A stretch of 64,000 bases of DNA from Microvirga aerilata. Lineage in GTDB: Bacteria > Pseudomonadota > Alphaproteobacteria > Rhizobiales > Beijerinckiaceae. The position numbers and the translations under genes were made by a program. The DNA is taken from positions 20,134-84,133 of the forward strand of contig NZ_JAEQMY010000020.1 in the NCBI RefSeq assembly GCF_016743775.1, read 5' to 3'. Positions within the stretch are counted from its first letter, which is position 1. Each line of letters opens with the position of its first letter. This document shows, piece after piece, positions 17,045 to 25,624 of the stretch. Below the pieces are notes generated by a model. The model worked only from the letters and a program-made list of their open reading frames with translations. It did not search any database and was not told where the DNA came from.

Positions 17045-19233
17045 CGCTCCCCACCGCCCCGCAATCACCCAAGATGCCGAGGACCGTTCCGACCCCTTTC
17101 GTCCCCCGCTACCGCTTGGAGCCGCACGCCCGGTACATCATCGACGGCACCTTGGAGTTCGTCGCGCACTCCAGCGACGACCATGGACACGTCCTGCGCC
17201 GCGTCGACAATCCCAACCTGTGCGAGTCGTTCACGCATGCAGTGTTTGCGGAGTTGCTCGACGAGGGTCGGATGAACATCGTCCGGGACTACCATCGTGC
17301 GTCCGCGGCCGCCGTCCGGCTTGAAGGCCCCGAGCGGCTTATCACGGAGCTCGCGCCCAAGCGCCGCGAGAGGCTGCTCGCGCGCAAGGACGTCTGCGAT
17401 GCCTTCCTGCGGGCCGAGGCGGCGGGCGAGACCAGCCGCGCGGACGTCCCCATGAAGGCGTTCATCAAACGCTACGCGATGGGGATCCTTGAGAAGGCCG
17501 TCGAGCAGGGACGCTGCGGCAGCGACGACATCATCGTGAAGCGCCCACCGAGCCCGACCGCGCTGCGCAAGTGGCTGCGCAAGTACGAGGCCTGCGGCTT
17601 CGATGCGATGTCCCTGCGCGACGGCTACGGCCGCAGCGGCAACCGCATGCCGCGCCTGGAGAGCGAGGAACGCGCGCTGATGCGCGAGATCGCCGAGCGC
17701 TACGCGAGTCGCCTCCAGCCGACGAAGGCAACGCTCTACATCGACTTGGTCGATGCGGTTCGGAAGGAGAACCTGAAGCGCCGCGCGACGGGCGAGCGGC
17801 TCCTCAAGAAACCGAGCCGGGCGGCCTTCGAGCGCGTGATCTCGGGCCTCGACCCGTTCATGGTCTGCGCCGGCCGCGAGGGAGAGGCGGCGGCGCGCAA
17901 GAAGTTCTTCATCGTCCGCGGCGGCCTCGACATGTCCCGGCCGCTCGAGCGGGTGGAGATGGATGCCTGGACAATTTCCCTCCAGGTCATTCTCGAGGAT
18001 GCAGGCGTTTGGTCCAAGCTCTCCCCCGAGATCAGGGCCGAGGTCGGGCGTCGGCGGCTGTTGCTTTCGGTCGCCATCGATTGCTACACGCGCTGCATCC
18101 TGGCCGCCCGCATCATCGACAGCAACACGTCCACCGCTGCCGTGTCCACGATCGCAATGGCCGTGATGGACAAGTCGCGCTTCGCCGAGGCCGCCGGGTG
18201 CGTGACCCCGTGGGACCAGTGCGGGACTGGAGAGACCTACGCGACGGACAACGACAAGGCCTACACGGCCTACGAGACCCGGGCATCCGTGACCGACATG
18301 GGCAGCGAGATGCTGTTCCCGCCGGCAGGAACCCCGCAGAACCGGGCCAGGATCGAGCGCTTCTTCCGCACCATCCACAAGCAGCTCGTGGCCCTGTTCC
18401 ACGGCCGCAGCTTCGAGAACGTGGTCGCGAAGGGCGACTACGAATCCGAAGCCAACGCCGTCATCGACGCGGACGAACTCGGACGGGCGATCGTGCGCTG
18501 GATCGTCGACGTCTACCACAACACGCCGCACGAAGGCCTCGGGGGCGAGACCCCGCGCAACTGCTGGATCCGCACCACCCGCCTCCACCCGGTGCTGCCC
18601 CCACCGGACCCGGACGTCTGCCGCCACATCTTCGGCATTACGGTCGAGCGCCGGATCACCAACTCGGGCGTGCGGGTGCTGGGCCTCAACTACCAGTCCG
18701 AGGAGATCCAGCGCCTGCGCCGGGTCGCGCAGCAGAAGCCTGTTCTCGTGCGCATCGACGAGGGCGACCTCGGCTACGTGTCGGTGCGGGCCGAGGACGG
18801 CTGGCTGACCGTTCCCTGCGTGAAGGCGGGCTTCAACGGCGTTCCTCTCGAGCGCTGGGTCGCAACCGAGCGAGCGCTGCGCCGTGAGCATGCCGACATG
18901 GCGCGGCTCTCTGAGGAAGTCGTCCTTCAGGCGCTGGCCGACATTAAGGCCTTCTCCGCCTCGGCCACGCAACGTGCCGGCATCGCGTCCCCGATCATCA
19001 CCTCCACCGATGTCGATCGCCTCGAGCGGGATCGGTTCCGCACCTTCTCGTTCGACCGCGGCCCGGAGGACGGCCCCGCCGTGTTCGACCCCGTCGACGT
19101 CGCCATGGAGGACGATGCGGATACGCCTTGCCGCACCGACGCCGCGCAGATGCCTGGGCCCGACGGCAGGGGTTCTGGGGCGCCGGAAGGTGACGACGGA
19201 ACCAAGGAAGACGACTACGGCATGGAGGATTGA
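17041..19233 (+). CDS. tnsB: TnsB/TniA-like DDE transposase
   Basis: A 730-residue transposase of the Mu/TnsB/TniA class, which joins the 3' ends of the element to target DNA. N-terminal DNA-binding helices (about 160-280, including SPTALRKWLRKYE and SGNRMPRLESEE) precede the RNase H-like core with D308 (VEMDAW), D403 (ATDNDKAY) and E439 (RARIERFF); the 36-residue D-E spacing is normal. A beta-barrel follows (about 540-630), then an acidic C-terminal tail rich in Asp/Glu and Gly (680-730) that may contact TnsC. It is translationally coupled to tnsA and ends a few bases before tnsC. All catalytic residues are present, so it may be active. Confidence 0.92.
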   Translation: MTLPTAPQSPKMPRTVPTPFVPRYRLEPHARYIIDGTLEFVAHSSDDHGHVLRRVDNPNLCESFTHAVFAELLDEGRMNIVRDYHRASAAAVRLEGPERLITELAPKRRERLLARKDVCDAFLRAEAAGETSRADVPMKAFIKRYAMGILEKAVEQGRCGSDDIIVKRPPSPTALRKWLRKYEACGFDAMSLRDGYGRSGNRMPRLESEERALMREIAERYASRLQPTKATLYIDLVDAVRKENLKRRATGERLLKKPSRAAFERVISGLDPFMVCAGREGEAAARKKFFIVRGGLDMSRPLERVEMDAWTISLQVILEDAGVWSKLSPEIRAEVGRRRLLLSVAIDCYTRCILAARIIDSNTSTAAVSTIAMAVMDKSRFAEAAGCVTPWDQCGTGETYATDNDKAYTAYETRASVTDMGSEMLFPPAGTPQNRARIERFFRTIHKQLVALFHGRSFENVVAKGDYESEANAVIDADELGRAIVRWIVDVYHNTPHEGLGGETPRNCWIRTTRLHPVLPPPDPDVCRHIFGITVERRITNSGVRVLGLNYQSEEIQRLRRVAQQKPVLVRIDEGDLGYVSVRAEDGWLTVPCVKAGFNGVPLERWVATERALRREHADMARLSEEVVLQALADIKAFSASATQRAGIASPIITSTDVDRLERDRFRTFSFDRGPEDGPAVFDPVDVAMEDDADTPCRTDAAQMPGPDGRGSGAPEGDDGTKEDDYGMED

Positions 19234-19235
19234 GG

Positions 19236-20369
19236 ATGGATACGAGCGTGAATGAACCCGGCGGCATCGAGGATGCCGTCAGCCGGATGCGCCGCCTCCA
19301 GTCGGAGCGACGCGCCCGCAGCAGCGGGGTGATGGCAGGCGTATTGTTGGCCTACATCACCACCCAGCGTGATAAGGTGCTCGAGCCCGAACTGGACGGT
19401 CTCATCGACAGCTTCCTGCTAGCGCAAGAGGCGGCAGAGGACGGCTCGTCCCGCCAGGTGGGGCGGCTGCGCGAGGGACGTGCCCTGACCGTCACAGGGC
19501 AGTCCGGGGCGGGCAAGACCCGGACACTCGAGCGCCACTTCCTCAAACGGGAGGAGTTCGCAGGGTACGGCGATCCGAACGCCGACTGCATCCTGGTCTC
19601 CGTTTCGACGCCGTCGCCGTGCACGCTGCGGCTCCTCGGGATGGAAGTGCTCGCGGCCCTCGGGTACGAGACCACCCGCAGGCTCGAGGAGAACGTCGTC
19701 TGGGACATGGTGCAGCACCAGATGGCCCTGCGCGGCGTGCGTTTCCTGCACATCGACGAGCTCCAGCACGTCCTCCAGACCAGGAATCCGGTCGAGATCG
19801 GCAAGGTCCAGGACACCCTGAAGCGCCTGATGCAGAACAAGTCCTGGCCCGTGTGGCTGATCCTGTCCGGCCTGCCGGAGATCGGGCGGTTCTTCGCGGA
19901 CGATGAGCAGGTCTGGCGCCGCACCCGTCACGTCGTTTTCAACGACCTGACTCTCGAGCGCGACGCCGCGCTCGTCCGCCGCCTGATCTCCTCCTACGGG
20001 CAGGAGAAGGCCAGCCTGTCCGTGAACGACGTGGTCAGCGACGCGTTCGTCGCCCGGCTCCTCCATGCGGCGCTCGGCCGGTTCGGGATCGTGATCGAGT
20101 TCATCCAGGACGCGATCCGGAAGGCGCTCCTGGAGGAGTCCGCTTCTCTCGGGGTCGACCACTTCGCGGACGCCTACTCGGCCAGGACCGGGTGCCTGCC
20201 CGAGGCGAACGTGTTCACGGCCTCGGGCGACTGGTGGCTGATCCGGCCGCGCGAGGGCCTCGTCCGCGACCTGCCCGAGGATGAGGAGGATGAGGACGAG
20301 AAGCCGAAGAGGCGCCGCGGCGGCAAGCAAGGCCGCAACACCCAACCCCGTGACAGGAGAAACCCGTGA
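19236..20369 (+). CDS. tnsC: TnsC/TniB-like AAA+ regulator
   Basis: A 377-residue AAA+ ATPase that in Tn7/Tn5053 systems forms filaments on target DNA and links the target selector to the transposase. Walker A is GQSGAGKT (88-95) and Walker B FLHIDELQ (170-177); the sensor region LILSGLPEIGRF follows. A basic and acidic tail (DEEDEDEKPKRRRGGKQ) closes the protein. An ATG preceded by GGAGG is preferred over a TTG six bases earlier that overlaps the tnsB stop. Its own stop overlaps the tniQ GTG start. Confidence 0.9.
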   Translation: MDTSVNEPGGIEDAVSRMRRLQSERRARSSGVMAGVLLAYITTQRDKVLEPELDGLIDSFLLAQEAAEDGSSRQVGRLREGRALTVTGQSGAGKTRTLERHFLKREEFAGYGDPNADCILVSVSTPSPCTLRLLGMEVLAALGYETTRRLEENVVWDMVQHQMALRGVRFLHIDELQHVLQTRNPVEIGKVQDTLKRLMQNKSWPVWLILSGLPEIGRFFADDEQVWRRTRHVVFNDLTLERDAALVRRLISSYGQEKASLSVNDVVSDAFVARLLHAALGRFGIVIEFIQDAIRKALLEESASLGVDHFADAYSARTGCLPEANVFTASGDWWLIRPREGLVRDLPEDEEDEDEKPKRRRGGKQGRNTQPRDRRNP

Positions 20370-22216
20370 CCCCGCTGCATCCCTCCCTGACCGTTCGCCT
20401 GCGCCTCGACGAGACCCCGCAGAGCCAGTGCTCGCGCAACGCCCTGCTGCTCGGCCGCTCGGCCCGTGAATTCTGCCGAGACATGGGGCTTTCCTTCCAA
20501 GGCATCGTGGACGGGGACATGCCCGCCTTGGAAGCCCTGGCCCTACGCACGCGCGCTGATCTCGGGCTACTCGCGGCAGGTGCCGTGGTGAAGGTTGGCG
20601 AGTGCCGCTTCTCCGTCTCGGGGCAGGCGCTCGTCCGCGACACCCTGAGCCGCAAGTCGCTGCGGGTATGCCCGCATTGCATCCAAACGGATCTCGAGCA
20701 AGGGACCGAGCCCTTGGCCGTCCGACCGTATGGCCGGACGGCATGGCTCATCGAGCCGATCCGCACCTGTCCGGAGCATGGCGTGGGCCTCGTCGCCGTC
20801 GCCGGAGACGACCACCCCCAGCGCGTCCACGACTTCGCCGCCTTGATCCAGCCTGCCATCCCCGGGATTCGGCAGATCGCAGACGGGGCGTCCCGGCGGA
20901 GCGTTACCGCCTTCGAGCGGCACCTGCTGGCCCGGTGCGAGGGATCCGACACCGACGACGTGCCGTTCCTGCGCGCGTTGCCGTTCTACGCCGCGGCGAA
21001 GGCCTGCGAGGTGATCGGCGCCATTGCGACGCACGGCATCCGCTTCCGGACCGATCGTCTCTCCGACGGCGAGTGGCACGAGGCCGGGGCGGCGGGATTC
21101 GAGATCGCTTCGGGCGGGGAGGATGCCATCCGTGCCTTCCTGTCGGGCCTCCAGGACCGCGTCAGGTCGGCCAAGGGCGACTGGGGGCCGCGACTGGTGT
21201 TCGGCCGCCTGTACGAGTGGCTTGCGCACGAATCGGACGATGCGGCGTACGAGCCGCTGCGCGACCTCATCCGGCGGCACGTGGTCGAGACGATGCCGCT
21301 CGGCCCCGGCGATGACGTCTTCGGTCGGGAGGTGACGGTGCGCTGCCTGCACTCCGTCGGATCGGCCGCTCGCGAGACGGGTGCCCATCCCAAGCGCCTG
21401 CGAAAGCTCCTGCACGCGGCAGGGTACGTGTCGTCCGAGGCCATGTCCCTGTCGGACTCGTGGGTCACATTCGACGCGGAATCGGCACGCGACTTCCTGG
21501 AGTGGGTATCGGAGGCAATGACGCTCACTGAGGCGGGCGAGTACCTCAACGCCCCTCGCCCGCACGAGCGCCTCCTGTTCGAGGCCGGGTTCATCGTACC
21601 GTTCGTCCGTGGCGGGACGGACATCCTCAAGGACCACGCCTTCGCCCAGCAGGATCTCCATGCCTTCCTAAAGAGGCTGCTGGCGGACGCGCCCGATGCA
21701 GGTCCCGATGACGGTGCGCTCGTGCCCATCCCGTCCGCGGCCAAGCGAGCGTCCTGCTCCGCGATGGAGATCGTGCGGCTGATCCTTGATCGAAAGCTGG
21801 CACGGGTCAGGCGCCGGGCTGACGTCGCGGGGTACCTATCGGTGCTGGTCGATCCCGAGGAGGTGAAGCCCCTCGTGCAGGGTCAGGCCGACGGGAGCCT
21901 CTCGCTGCGCGAGGTCGAGCAGCGGCTCGTCACCACGACACGGGTGGTGAAGGCCCTGATCAAACATGGCCACCTGCCCTCGCGCGTCGAGATCAACCCT
22001 GTGAACCGTTGTTCCCGGCAGGTCGTGAGGCAGGACGACCTGGAGGCCTTCATGGACCGCTACGTCACGCTGCACGTCGCCGCGAAGGAACGAGGGATCC
22101 ATTTCAGGAAGCTGAGGTCGGCGCTGGACGAGGCGGGTGCCCGGTCCGCCTTCGATCCCGCGTTGGTGCACGCTAGCTTCTATGACAGGAAGTACATCAC
22201 GGGATTGAGCAACTAG
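20366..22216 (+). CDS. tniQ: TniQ/TnsD-like target-site selector
   Basis: A 616-residue TniQ protein, the DNA-binding target chooser of Tn7-like elements. Residues 90-140 carry the TniQ zinc ribbon: C102-P-H-C105 and, after a Trp at 127, C135-P-E-H138. The long C-terminus has several HTH-like segments (for example SAARETGAHPKRLRKLLHAA and VTTTRVVKALIKHGHLP) suited to recognising a fixed attachment site. The length is nearer TnsD than short TniQ, which favours site-specific insertion. The GTG start overlaps the tnsC stop and has AGGAGA upstream. A strong terminator follows. Confidence 0.88.
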   Translation: MTPLHPSLTVRLRLDETPQSQCSRNALLLGRSAREFCRDMGLSFQGIVDGDMPALEALALRTRADLGLLAAGAVVKVGECRFSVSGQALVRDTLSRKSLRVCPHCIQTDLEQGTEPLAVRPYGRTAWLIEPIRTCPEHGVGLVAVAGDDHPQRVHDFAALIQPAIPGIRQIADGASRRSVTAFERHLLARCEGSDTDDVPFLRALPFYAAAKACEVIGAIATHGIRFRTDRLSDGEWHEAGAAGFEIASGGEDAIRAFLSGLQDRVRSAKGDWGPRLVFGRLYEWLAHESDDAAYEPLRDLIRRHVVETMPLGPGDDVFGREVTVRCLHSVGSAARETGAHPKRLRKLLHAAGYVSSEAMSLSDSWVTFDAESARDFLEWVSEAMTLTEAGEYLNAPRPHERLLFEAGFIVPFVRGGTDILKDHAFAQQDLHAFLKRLLADAPDAGPDDGALVPIPSAAKRASCSAMEIVRLILDRKLARVRRRADVAGYLSVLVDPEEVKPLVQGQADGSLSLREVEQRLVTTTRVVKALIKHGHLPSRVEINPVNRCSRQVVRQDDLEAFMDRYVTLHVAAKERGIHFRKLRSALDEAGARSAFDPALVHASFYDRKYITGLSN

Positions 22217-22272
22217 ACACTCTCCCAAAGGATCCGAACACCTTTCCCTAGTTCAGCATTCCTCATGAAGCA

Positions 22273-22296
22273 GCCCCGGCACCACCGGGGCTTTTT
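22273..22296 (+). terminator. Rho-independent terminator after tniQ
   Basis: A 7-bp GC stem (GCCCCGG/CCGGGGC) with a 5-base loop is followed by TTTTT. It lies 57 bases after the tniQ stop and ends the tnsABC-tniQ operon. Confidence 0.85.
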
Positions 22297-22324
22297 CATG
22301 CCCGTTGTCAAAGTCTGCCTCACG

Positions 22325-22443
22325 GTGAGGCGAATTGATGCGTACGAGGGTGAGGCGATCTGATGGCTTACAACGCCACTCACGTGAGGCATTCCTGAAT
22401 CAGAAACCCTTATTTTCTGGGCGTTCTGGAGTGCACGTGAGGC
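22325..22443 (+). repeat. Four direct repeats with core GTGAGGC, candidate TnsB-binding sites
   Basis: GTGAGGC occurs at 22325, 22350, 22384 and 22437. The first two extend to GTGAGGCGA-N3-GATG and the last two to CACGTGAGGCAT. They lie within 120 bases just after the operon terminator and are not coding. Tn7-like ends carry several short TnsB-binding repeats in one orientation, which makes these candidates for an end or inner binding array. Spacing is 25, 34 and 53 bases. A small palindrome (GCAACCT-TGT-AGGTTGC, 22465-22481) follows. Confidence 0.5.
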
Positions 22444-22558
22444 ATCCTTTGGGGGCCTCTACAGCAACCTTGTAGGTTGCGGCGTGACTCACAACGAATG
22501 CTCAAGAAGCATCTGCTATCTTTTATATCTTTTCGCACTTATCTATCAGGTACTCTAA

Positions 22559-23221
22559 ATGAGTCTCATTGATTTGACTGGCTCTGAACCTACAGCTGCT
22601 ACTCATAAGCCTTACGGCAAGAGTGCGGAGAGAAGAGTGGACGCTTATTTTTCAGCAGATGTAGAAACTGATGGGCCAATTCCAGGCCCGTATTCCATTC
22701 TTTCATTTGCAATCGTTTATGCTGGGTCTTTCGACGGCGTAAGATTTATACGTCCGCGAACTTACGATAGAGTATTCTACAAAGAATTGCGTCCGATATC
22801 AGAGAAGTACCAACCAGAAGCACTCAAGATCAATGGACTTAATAGAGATAGATTAAAACATGAGGGCTCTTCCCCGCAAACTGCCATGCAGGAAGCAGCG
22901 GAATGGATTAGGTCCAATGCTAGAGGAGCAAATCCAGTATTAGTAGCTTATCCACTAAGTTTCGATTGGACTTGGCTATACTGGTATTTCGTAAATTTTA
23001 CTAGCGATGGATCCCCATTTGATTACTCCCGTTGCTACGATATCAAGACTGCATTGGCTGTCAAAGCTAGGATCCCTATCTCTGAAGCTGGTCGTTCAAG
23101 ACTTCCTCCAAATTTAGCTTCAACCTATAGTCACACCCACCACGCGCTAGATGACGCTGTCGAACAAGCGGAAATCTTCGCTAACGTGTTCGAGTGGGGG
23201 GGAGTAAATGGTGGAGATTGA
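22559..23221 (+). CDS. DEDDh-family 3'-5' exonuclease
   Basis: A 220-residue exonuclease of the DnaQ/RNase T fold. The metal ligands are D34 and E36 (SADVETDG), D136 (LSFDWTWL), and H194 with D199 (HHALDDA), which together make the DEDDh set. No other domain is fused, so the substrate (DNA or RNA) is open. Base composition is markedly more AT-rich than the flanking genes, pointing to recent acquisition. The next gene starts 14 bases before this stop, so the exonuclease and the nucleotidyltransferase are a translationally coupled pair. Both lie just beyond the tniQ terminator, where Tn7-like elements carry cargo. Confidence 0.85.
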   Translation: MSLIDLTGSEPTAATHKPYGKSAERRVDAYFSADVETDGPIPGPYSILSFAIVYAGSFDGVRFIRPRTYDRVFYKELRPISEKYQPEALKINGLNRDRLKHEGSSPQTAMQEAAEWIRSNARGANPVLVAYPLSFDWTWLYWYFVNFTSDGSPFDYSRCYDIKTALAVKARIPISEAGRSRLPPNLASTYSHTHHALDDAVEQAEIFANVFEWGGVNGGD

Positions 23222-24194
23222 TAAGCGTCGCGCTTTGACAGCAGAGCGCATGAATGCCATGCGCGAATTGCTCTCGGATGCAGAAAACTTATTAGAAGGG
23301 AAGGCCTGTGTCTACGCAACCGGCTCTTACGGACGTTGTGAGGCAAGCGAACACAGCGATTTAGATCTCTTTATCGTCGGCAAGTCTGACAAAGACACAA
23401 AGAAAAGCTTACTTCGACGCCTGGATGAGATCTGCATCAAAGCAGATCTTATAAGAGCAACAGAGCGCCTCAAGATCCGCGAGTTTGATGGGGATGGGCG
23501 GTACTTAGTTCATCATTCGTTAGATGACCTAACAAGGAGTATGGGCAGACCTGAAGATGATGCCACGAATACTTTTACCGCCCGACTCCTACTTTTACTA
23601 GAGAGTCATCCTCTTTTAGAAAAACATGTATATAACGAAATTATCAAAGACGTGATTAATGCTTATTGGCGAGATTACGCCGATCATCAAGATGAATTCA
23701 TGCCAGCTTATTTAACGAATGATATTTTAAGATTGTGGCGAACGCTGTGCGTTAATTACGAAGCAAGCATATTCCGTGAGCCAGAAGAGAAGAAGATAAG
23801 CGGAAAAATAAAAAACTACAAACTGAAATACAGCAGAATGCTTACATGCTTTTCTGCTATACTTTATTTGCTAGCTCATTTCAATAAGATGAATACAGTC
23901 TCCAAAGAATTAGCCATGGATATGGCAAAGCTAAGCCCTATACAAAGAATACAGGAACTCTCTAAGGATAAAAACTTTGAAGATGCGCACCCTCATCTTT
24001 TGAAAGTCATATCAAATTATGACAGTTTCCTCTTGCGAACAGGCCTTGCAGAAAGTGAACTGCAGAAGAGGTTCTCGCAAAGGAACACTTTAGAAGACTA
24101 CATGGATAAAGCTAATGAATTTGGGGAAAGTATCTTCAACGCACTTAATATGATTGGTAAACAGTCTCGTTTCCATAGAATGATTGTTGTATAA
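23208..24194 (+). CDS. DNA polymerase beta-like nucleotidyltransferase
   Basis: A 328-residue protein with the minimal nucleotidyltransferase core at its N-terminus: G39-S40 in ATGSYGRCE and D51-x-D53 in SDLDLFIVG, the metal-binding aspartates. Residues 110-320 are helical and without a recognised family; they resemble substrate-binding helical domains of GlnD/DUF294-type proteins only loosely. Such enzymes add nucleotides to proteins, RNA or small molecules, and several toxin-antitoxin and defence systems use them. It is AT-rich like its partner exonuclease and starts within it, with a strong GGGGGGGAG ribosome-binding site. The biological role is unknown; a defence or toxin pair is a reasonable hypothesis. 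Confidence 0.75.
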   Translation: MVEIDKRRALTAERMNAMRELLSDAENLLEGKACVYATGSYGRCEASEHSDLDLFIVGKSDKDTKKSLLRRLDEICIKADLIRATERLKIREFDGDGRYLVHHSLDDLTRSMGRPEDDATNTFTARLLLLLESHPLLEKHVYNEIIKDVINAYWRDYADHQDEFMPAYLTNDILRLWRTLCVNYEASIFREPEEKKISGKIKNYKLKYSRMLTCFSAILYLLAHFNKMNTVSKELAMDMAKLSPIQRIQELSKDKNFEDAHPHLLKVISNYDSFLLRTGLAESELQKRFSQRNTLEDYMDKANEFGESIFNALNMIGKQSRFHRMIVV

Positions 24195-24225
24195 AGAAGC
24201 TTGTTCGCCAAGAGCAGCAGCAACC

Positions 24226-24657
24226 ATGCAGACTGAAGTAACCACCCTGCAGCAAGAACCACCCTTCCCCTCCCAACAGATCGACGTGTATTTCCAGCAC
24301 CTGAACGACGACTGGCGCGGCGAGACGCTGGGGTGGGTCCGGGCGCTCATCCGGCAGGCTGTTCCCGATATGGTCGAGGCGGTGAAGGGGCGCGGGGTTC
24401 CGGTGTGGGAGAAGGCCGGGATCATCTCTAAGGTTGAGACCGACAAGAACGGCGTGAAGCCAACCTTCGCCAAGGGCGCTTCGCTTGACGGCCCGTCCCG
24501 CCTCTTCGATGCCGGCTTTGAGCGCAGCACCCGCCGCCCCATCGATCTGCATGAGGGCGCGGCGCTCGAGCCGAAGGCTTTTATGGCACTCATCCCCGCC
24601 GCCGCTTCCCTGGATGCATCTCAGGCCGCACAGCGTCCGGCGCGCGCGCAATCCTGA
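24226..24657 (+). CDS. DUF1801 (YdhG-like) domain protein
   Basis: A 143-residue protein of the DUF1801 type, seen from QIDVYFQHLNDDWRGETLGWVRALIRQAVPDMVEAVKGRGVPVW, here containing the usual Trp-rich start and helix. The family has an SRPBCC-unrelated alpha/beta fold and is sometimes called iron chaperone-like or YdhG, with no firm function. The C-terminus (DLHEGAALEPKAFMALI) is typical of longer homologues. GC content returns to the chromosomal level here, 31 bases after the nucleotidyltransferase, so the island boundary may lie in that gap. The next gene follows at its stop. Confidence 0.6.
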   Translation: MQTEVTTLQQEPPFPSQQIDVYFQHLNDDWRGETLGWVRALIRQAVPDMVEAVKGRGVPVWEKAGIISKVETDKNGVKPTFAKGASLDGPSRLFDAGFERSTRRPIDLHEGAALEPKAFMALIPAAASLDASQAAQRPARAQS

Positions 24658-25408
24658 TGGACCGCACATGCGACAGGAGCCTGCTCCGGGCCATGGCGCA
24701 GGAGATCAGCGGGGCCGCGCATCGCTTGCCGGAGGAGCCGCTGACCGCCTTTCTCGCCATGCGGGGCCGCGCCTATGACGGCGCGCTGATGTGGGTCGGC
24801 CGCGCGGTGAACGGCTGGGTGAAGCCGGGCTGCACGCCTGCCGAGCTGCGGGATGCCGCCTGGGCCGAGGCCCTGGTGCAAGCCGTGCTCGCCAAGGCCG
24901 TCGGCGAAAGCGAAGGCCCCTGCCCGCTGCGCTGGGTTGCCGATCAATGGGGCAGCCGAACGGCCAGCTACAACACGGCCCGCTCGGCGTTCTGGCGGAC
25001 GGCGCGGCGCATCCTGCTCGAGGCTGGCGATGCGGGCGCGACGGAGGGGCCTGGCCCTCGCGGCTCGTGTGGTCCAACCTCTACAAGTTCGCGCCGGAAA
25101 AGGGCTGGAACCCGAGCGAGGCGGTCGCCGCCCTGCAGCGGGCGCGATGCCGGGAGTTGCTGCTGCACGAGATCGCAACCTTCCGTCCCAGGCGCCTCGT
25201 CTTGGCTACGGGCATGAACTGGGCGCGTCCCTTCCTCGACGCGCCGTGCTTCGCGGGCGACCGGAGGCCCGGCACGAAGCCTGTGGAGGCCGGGGGCCGC
25301 CTCGTGCTCGATGGCGAAACCGTCGGTCGCTTCGTCGTCGCGTCCCACCCGATGGGCAAGAAAGAAGACCACTGGACCCAGGCGGTTCGCGAAGGCTTGG
25401 GGAACTGA
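24657..25408 (+). pseudogene. Frameshifted gene, possibly uracil-DNA glycosylase-like fold
   Basis: The first half (to about 25047) reads through RTASYNTARSAFWRTARRIL. The second half, in another frame, continues as WPSRLVWSNLYKFAPEKGWN, then LLLHEIATFRPRRLVLATG and VVASHPMGKKEDHW. Adding one G in the GGGG run near 25047 restores a single protein of about 250 residues. The pattern of a strand ending in LATG and a late SHP motif recalls uracil-DNA glycosylase superfamily proteins, but this is a weak match. Either a recent pseudogene or a sequencing error. Confidence 0.5.
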
Positions 25409-25468
25409 CGCCCCTGCGCATGTTCCTCGGGATGCGGGCAGAGATCGATAGGCCAGCCCCCTCACGTC

Positions 25469-25492
25469 ATCACCGGCCCTCTTGCCGGTGAT
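25469..25492. repeat. REP-like hairpin
   Basis: ATCACCGGC and its exact inverse GCCGGTGAT are separated by 6 bases, followed by further palindromic tracts up to about 25558. It resembles intergenic REP/BOX-type elements of this group and shares TCATC...GATG ends with the larger one at 34858. The gap 25409-25574 holds nothing else. Confidence 0.5.
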
Positions 25493-25574
25493 CCCGATTG
25501 ATCGGGGCGCATCGCTTCACCGCATCGGGATGGCCGGAACGAGCCCAGCCATGACGGATGATAGCCGGTGTGAT

Positions 25575-25618
25575 GTTCCTGTTTTGTTCTTGACAAACTT
25601 CCTCATCTTAGCTATATC
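25575..25618 (+). promoter_or_regulatory. LexA (SOS) box and promoter of structured RNA copy 1
   Basis: The alphaproteobacterial LexA operator GTTC-N7-GTTC lies at 25575-25589. It abuts a -35 TTGACA (25590-25595), a 17-base spacer and a -10 TATATC (25613-25618). LexA bound here would cover the -35. The same set, with the same spacing but a different spacer sequence, occurs at 34412-34455, which is strong evidence that these elements are under selection. Confidence 0.75.
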
Positions 25619-25624
25619 GTTGCA

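Larger units (their letters stand above)
12451..24194 (+). mobile_element. Tn7-like transposon island (approximate limits)
   Basis: All genes in this span run in one direction and include a full tnsA-tnsB-tnsC-tniQ set, an inactive-looking tnsA paralogue, DUF6634, a soluble AAA+/M41 protease and an AT-rich cargo pair. Flanking genes look chromosomal. The true ends were not found: repeats at 22325-22443 may belong to one end or an internal array, and no matching inverted copies were recognised on the left. The limits given are gene limits, not element ends. Confidence 0.6.

Noticed and set aside
17065..18972. Long minus-strand open frame opposite tnsB
   Set aside because: It mirrors tnsB with its DDE motifs; high GC makes long antisense frames common. 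No ribosome-binding site or domain.
22325..22443. CRISPR array
   Set aside because: The four repeats are only 7-12 bases, irregularly spaced, and no cas gene is present.
12451..24194. CRISPR-associated transposon
   Set aside because: TnsABC and TniQ are present, but there are no Cas effectors or CRISPR repeats in the island; the long TniQ suggests protein-guided targeting.
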